DNA from: Botryosphaeria dothidea
Taxonomy: Eukaryota; Ascomycota; Dothideomycetes; Botryosphaeriales; Botryosphaeriaceae
Length of the DNA stretch: 64,000 nucleotides
Reading direction: 5' to 3'
NCBI GenBank assembly: GCA_011503125.2
Contig: WWBZ02000062.1
Span: 744,001-808,000 of the forward strand
The stretch's first letter is position 1, and each line of letters begins with the position of its first letter. Made by a program: the position numbers and the translations under genes. Shown in pieces: positions 60,025-64,000 of the stretch. The notes beneath the pieces were generated by a model, which saw only the letters and a list, made by a program, of their open reading frames with translations, was not told the DNA's origin and did not search any database.

Positions 60025-61551
60025 CTCTTAAAAACATGACCACACCAAAAAATCGACCCCAAGCTACGGCGCCGGGAGAGGGCCCTAGGGACTCTCCTAG
60101 GCTTCGCGAGTCCCAAAACAGTACTCAAGACAACTGCAGCCGCGAAGTGGTTAATGTAGAGGACACAGGAAGAGGCGAACAGCCTCCCCCAGTGACTACC
60201 TCTACCCAGCCCCAATACACCCCCAAGAAACCGCAGAGCACCTAGTACAGCGTAGAATACGTTAAGAGAGCCTTAAAAACAGCAGATACCCTCCTCTAAG
60301 CCCTACAAACATCCGCTAGCCTCCCTTCAGTCCTCTCCAGCCAGGTAAAAAATTTTCTCGACATTGCCAAGACAATCTTCTAGGATCATATTACTATCTG
60401 CCAGGAGGCAGCCACCAAGGAGCCAGGCCTTAAGGACATCCTCAAAGAGGTCCAACAGGTCCAAAAGACAGTCAACCGTATCCAGGCTACCTCTACACCC
60501 ACACCCGACACTCGCAGCTAGGCACAAATTGCAGCCCAAGCAGCCCCGAAGCCCCCTACCCCCCCAGCCACCACTAAACTTACCCTCCACTTCCCAGAGA
60601 CAGCAAACAGACAAGAAATAGCCAAGCTCTCAAATAAGGTAATTATTAGAAAGATCTAGGCAGGAAAAAGCTGGGCGTGCAAGAAAGTACTTGCTGCCAA
60701 GAAGCTCCCCAGTAGAGACGTTAGGATCTTTATACCGGATAAAGCAACCAGAACAGCCCTTCTCCAGGACCAGGAATAGACTACAGGACTAGGAAAAGAA
60801 GTCAGGCCTAACCAGCAGCTATACTTAGTGCTAGTACACAACGTCCCTCGAGAAGGAATCGACACCACAGACCCCTAAGCCATCCAAACCATCAAGGAGC
60901 AGAACCTATCTCTATACCTAGGACTACGTATTAGCAAGCTGGCCTGGCTAAAGAGGAAGCTCCCAGAGGGGAAAACTCACTCAGCCATCATCCTCAGTAC
61001 TACAAACCCCGAAACTACTAACTAGATTATTAATAAGGGGCTTGTTATTAACTTTGCTATCTATATAGCGCAGTACTATAATACAGCCTTTATAGTAACC
61101 TAGTATTTTAAGTGCTAGGCCTACGGTTATATTAATAACTACTATAAAAAGAAGAAAAAGTATAGATAGTACGGCAAGGCATATAATACTAGGGACTACC
61201 CTAAGGAAAGCACGTAGTGCGTAAACTACTCCCAAAGGCACATAGCCTGGAGCAACGCCTGCCTAACACGCAGAGCCTGCCATGCTAAGGCCGCCTAGGC
61301 CCGCCTAGTAGCACTAGAAAGGCACCGGGAAGGACCCCTGATAACTAAGATACAGCCCTAAACTAACTAGCTGACGGTCGGACTAAGGAAGAGGATTAGA
61401 GAGGAGGAGCCGGTTAAGAGGGGACTAGGCAGGCTAAGAGACTTAAGCCGCCCCCCGTCTCCTAACTAAATAAGGTTTACTAGACTTAATAGCTTACAAC
61501 ACGCCTTAGAGGAGCCCGCGGGAACTCCCTCCTTATAGCCCACACTACTAG
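60025..61551 (+). mobile_element. LINE 5' part with ORF1, lightly RIP-mutated
   Basis: This begins at the family's A-rich 5' end. ORF1 starts with ATG at 60037 (MTTPKNRPQATAPGEG...) and is readable for about 500 codons, with a few RIP-type stops (first at 60243). A gag-like zinc-knuckle region (degraded C..C...H...C repeats, then a better kept CVNYSQRH..W..AC) lies at about 61100-61270. ORF1 binds the element's RNA in such LINEs. The copy is interrupted at 61551 by a gypsy LTR. The equivalent point in the full LINE is near 23725, just before the endonuclease. Confidence 0.85.
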
Positions 61552-61951
61552 TATTATAAACGTGGCTTACTTAGACCCCTTACCTCTCGTTTACCTTCGT
61601 TGATTTAAAATCTAGATCTAGACTTACCTACTTACAAATTAGGAAGCTAGTATTTTAGTTCGTTCTTTATATATATAAAGCTCGTCCCTCTGCTTTGTAG
61701 TTAGCTCTTTAGTCTAGTAATGAGTATTCCTCGCGTACAACTTGGTACGCCTTGAATTGGACCTTGCTCGCCTCCTTTGTTGTTCGTTACTCGTCTCTCA
61801 CCATTCGCCTCTTAGCATTCGTCCCTCGTCTCTCGCACCTCGTACCCTCGCCCTTTGAACTACACCCTTATACTTCGGCATTGCTTTACCCCTACTGCCT
61901 TTACCGGCTTCGTTACCTCGTCTCTCCGCCCCCTAAGGTCCGTTCATTATA
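61552..61951 (+). repeat. Gypsy 1-family 5' LTR (plus strand)
   Basis: This 400-bp LTR matches the reverse complement of the 372-bp LTRs at 1448 and 6830, but is longer in the middle (around 61780-61830), where the GGGACGA-type array of the other copy is replaced by diverged sequence. It starts TATTATAAACGTGG (TGT mutated) and inserts after CTACTAG of the LINE. It contains the TATATATATAAAG box. Confidence 0.88.
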
Positions 61952-62020
61952 TTTTGCTAGACTCCTCTCTAGTAGGCCTAAAGCTCTCGCCGAAGCCCTA
62001 GACTGTAATCCCCAAAATGG

Positions 62021-63450
62021 TTGATGGAACTATACCTCCTAATCCTTGGGATACGCTCTTCTAAGTCCTTGATCAAGTCCCTGCTCCTGTCAACGCTCGT
62101 CCTACCTTCCCTGAAGATATCCTGGTTTCTCTACGCGTTACCCTTAGCCAGGCATACGCTAGAGGAAGACAATCTTGCCTAAGATCCGATATCGATTCAC
62201 CAGTTATCCCTGAGAATGCTACGAACGCCCAAGTTGCTTGCATCTTTCACTACTACGGTTTTGGCCAAGATGAAGCCTTCGCCCGACTCTAACTACTAGC
62301 CCCGAACCTCCCTGCCAATATACTAGCTACTACGTCCACGGTATCTTCGTTAGAAACCCCTGCCCCTCGTCCTCGTATCCCTAAGGTATCGGATCCAGAA
62401 CCCTTTAAGGGTGAACGTACTCGATTTAGGAACTTCGCTACGCAACTCCAGCTTAAATTCGCCTCGGACCTATCTGCCTTTGCAACGGATACTGCTAGGA
62501 TTACTTACGCTGGTTCATATCTTCGCGATGCTGCGTATACCTGGTTTGCCCCCTACGTCTCTGCTTCTACTAGTTAGGTCAACTTCGACAACTATGAGTC
62601 CTTCTACCAAGCTCTTAAGGCCGCATTTAATGATCCTAACTCCTACGCAACGGCTGAACGATCCCTCCTCGCACTTAAGCAAGACAAGTCCTGCTCGACT
62701 TACTACTCACGGTTTCTCTCGCTTATTACGACTCTTGGTTGGAAGGAAATGTGATGGCTCGCATCCGGTGTGCTCGCGGGAATGCAGTAGCATTGCTATC
62801 TACAAGAAGACTAAGCTAAGGAACTAAAGAACTGAGCAACCTTTCGTAGTTTTATATCCCTTGACAAGTAGGCAGCAGCAGGTGGCAGCAGGCAGCAGCG
62901 CCGAATTATCGCCGCAGGATGCCCAAGGCACATCACGGTTCTAAACCGTCACAGGAAAACGCAGTGAAGATTCACTACTTCCGCCTTGGCCTTAAGGAGA
63001 ACCTCAAGGATCTTCTTATTGGACGTTCTATGCCACTAGAATTCGAAAAGTTCGCTAAGGCTTGCATTACACTGGATAACCAACTCTATGCTCGAACCGT
63101 TGAGAAAAAGACACCCTTAGCTCGTACTTCCACCTCGATCCCTTCTTCTCTCACACCAGCTACTCCTCCCGCGCTAACCTCGATTCCCCAAAGTGAACCT
63201 ATAGAACTAGATGCCTCTGCTCGAAAAGCGTACCGAAGAGCCAATAATCTCTGCGCTTACTATGGTAATCCGAACTACTAGGTACGTGAGTGCCCTAAGG
63301 CAAAGGGTCCAAAGGGTTTAAAGGGTCCAAACCTTAATTCGACTATAACTGTACCCTCTCCGCCCACCTCGCTACTAGTAGCAAGTCCACTCGTCTCCTC
63401 TAAAACCTCGACTCTCACAACCCCTCCTACGGCTTCAGTCCTCTACGTAT
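62021..63450 (+). pseudogene. Gypsy gag, broken by stops and an insertion
   Basis: The frame starts MVDGTIPPNPWDTLF, then a stop where the family has a glutamine-type codon. A long readable capsid part follows (PKVSDPEPFKGERTRFRNFA; YLRDAAYTWF; ERSLLALKQDKS) up to 62744. A 204-bp insertion (62750-62953) breaks it. gag resumes KIHYFRLGLKENLKDLLIG. A zinc knuckle lies at about 63250-63295, with cysteine, histidine and tryptophan codons turned to tyrosine and stop by RIP-type changes. The minus-strand copy lacks the insertion. Confidence 0.8.
62750..62953. mobile_element. 204-bp insertion in gag: solo-LTR-like or MITE-like
   Basis: The family copy near 5950-6080 (reverse strand) has continuous gag here. 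In this copy 204 bp are inserted between GGAAA (62745-62749) and a second GGAAA (62954-62958). The insert starts TGTGATGG and ends CCGTCACA, so it has TG...CA ends, an 8-bp imperfect terminal inverted repeat, and a 5-bp target duplication. It carries GCAGCAGG-type repeats near 62872-62900. It is unlike any other element here. A solo LTR fits best; a small terminal-inverted-repeat element is the alternative. Confidence 0.7.
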
Positions 63451-63599
63451 TAAAAAACGTAGATAGCTAGGTAGTACCCGGCACCTGCCTAGCCCCCCGC
63501 CACTTCCTACTTCAAATCAATTCTCTATTCTTACTTCCCTCGCGTCTTTAAATCTTAGAACACTCTCGTTTTTACCTTTAAAACCCCGTACCCTACAGC

Positions 63600-64000
63600 C
63601 CCGTGCTATAGATCTTAGAAAACGTCCGCTTCTTATCCTTAAATCAGTAGTTAATAATAAAATCGAAACCTCGGCTATATTAGACTCTGGTGCCTCGTCT
63701 CTTTTCGTAGATAATGCCTTTATTGCATCTTATTCGATCCCTACACGCCAAAAACCCCAAGCTAAATCCCTCGAACTCGCGGATGGATCTATCGCCGGAC
63801 GGATTACCCACGAGGCCGACCTTCAACTTAATATCGATTAACATTAAGAACTAGTTACCTTCCAAGTAACTAAGCTAGGTCAATACCCTATTATTCTTGG
63901 AAAACCTTGGCTAGAAAGACACGATCTACATGTCCTCTGGTTAAAGAATACGATTACCTTCGCCTCCCCTTTTTATCAAGCAAATTGTTTACCTACCCGC
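63600..64000 (+). pseudogene. Gypsy aspartic protease region
   Basis: The frame encodes AILDSGASSLFVDNAF with the catalytic Asp in DSG at 63683-63691. The family segment ELADGSIAGRITHEADLQLN follows, then a stop, then YPIILGKPWLERH (the ILGxxWL flap-side motif) at about 63890-63925. The catalytic DSG is intact here but reads DSS in the copy near 5340. The window ends before RT. Confidence 0.8.

Larger units (their letters stand above)
61952..64000 (+). mobile_element. Gypsy 1-family element, 5' part, cut by the window end
   Basis: The internal region runs from the leader (61952) through gag (from ATG at 62021) and protease into the region before RT. It is the least RIP-mutated element in the window, with long readable stretches. 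It matches the minus-strand element at 1448-7201, base order reversed. Inactive in this copy because of stops and the insertion at 62750. Confidence 0.88.

Noticed and set aside
59772..60245. 157-codon frame with several hydrophobic segments, resembling a membrane protein
   Set aside because: It is a chance fusion of antisense LINE 3' sequence with the sense LINE ORF1 start across the head-to-head junction; the hydrophobic part is also open antisense to the LINE at 27008-27205.

Overview
The window is nuclear DNA of a filamentous ascomycete. The fungal signs are a creA/cre1-type carbon catabolite repressor, a HET-domain gene, a 2EXR-type protein, introns of 45-75 bp, and retrotransposons altered by repeat-induced point mutation (RIP). 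A Dothideomycete-like fungus is my inference, not something shown.

Layout: a GC-rich, single-copy core (about 28.98-59.7 kb) lies between two blocks of nested retrotransposons. In the left block (1-28.8 kb) most CpA and TpG dinucleotides have become TpA while CpG is kept, so ATG codons and intact ORFs are almost absent. It holds two head-to-tail Ty1/copia copies on the minus strand (1-12571). A younger Ty3/gypsy chromovirus (1448-7201, 372-bp LTRs, 5-bp target duplication AATTA) is inserted in one of them. Next come a LINE ORF1 fragment and a gypsy 5' end/LTR remnant. A plus-strand copia (14106-16810 and 27648-28500) follows, split by a second gypsy (17346-22195 and 27354-27647). That gypsy is itself split by a complete LINE (22196-27338, 15-bp target duplication). 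A 600-bp RIP-free island lies at 16736-17345. The right block (59.71-64 kb) is much less mutated: a head-to-head LINE pair, then the 5' end of a gypsy element of the same family as the one at 1448-7201, cut by the window end.

Genes in the core: a HET-domain protein (minus, 29480-31873); a secreted HExxH metalloprotease-like protein in five exons (minus, 32054-34040); a divergently transcribed Hsp70/actin-fold protein with a degenerate nucleotide site (plus, about 34910-36062); a secreted GH16 glucanase/transglycosylase with two exons (minus, 37312-38555); a 2EXR-type protein with two exons (minus, 39282-39978); and creA (plus, 46464-47753), with about 6 kb of apparently gene-free upstream DNA. 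About 11.8 kb downstream of creA has no gene I can support. At its far end a short minus-strand 3' exon (59530-59706) seems to have lost its 5' part to the LINE insertion.

The genes do not form an evident cluster or pathway. CreA is a global regulator. GH16 and the metalloprotease are typical secreted enzymes whose relatives are often carbon-regulated, but the sequence shows no direct link. The most distinctive content is the layered transposon record: paired RIP-mutated and RIP-free copies of one segment, an abrupt RIP boundary, nested insertions with readable target duplications, and a probable LTR-like insertion inside the gypsy gag.
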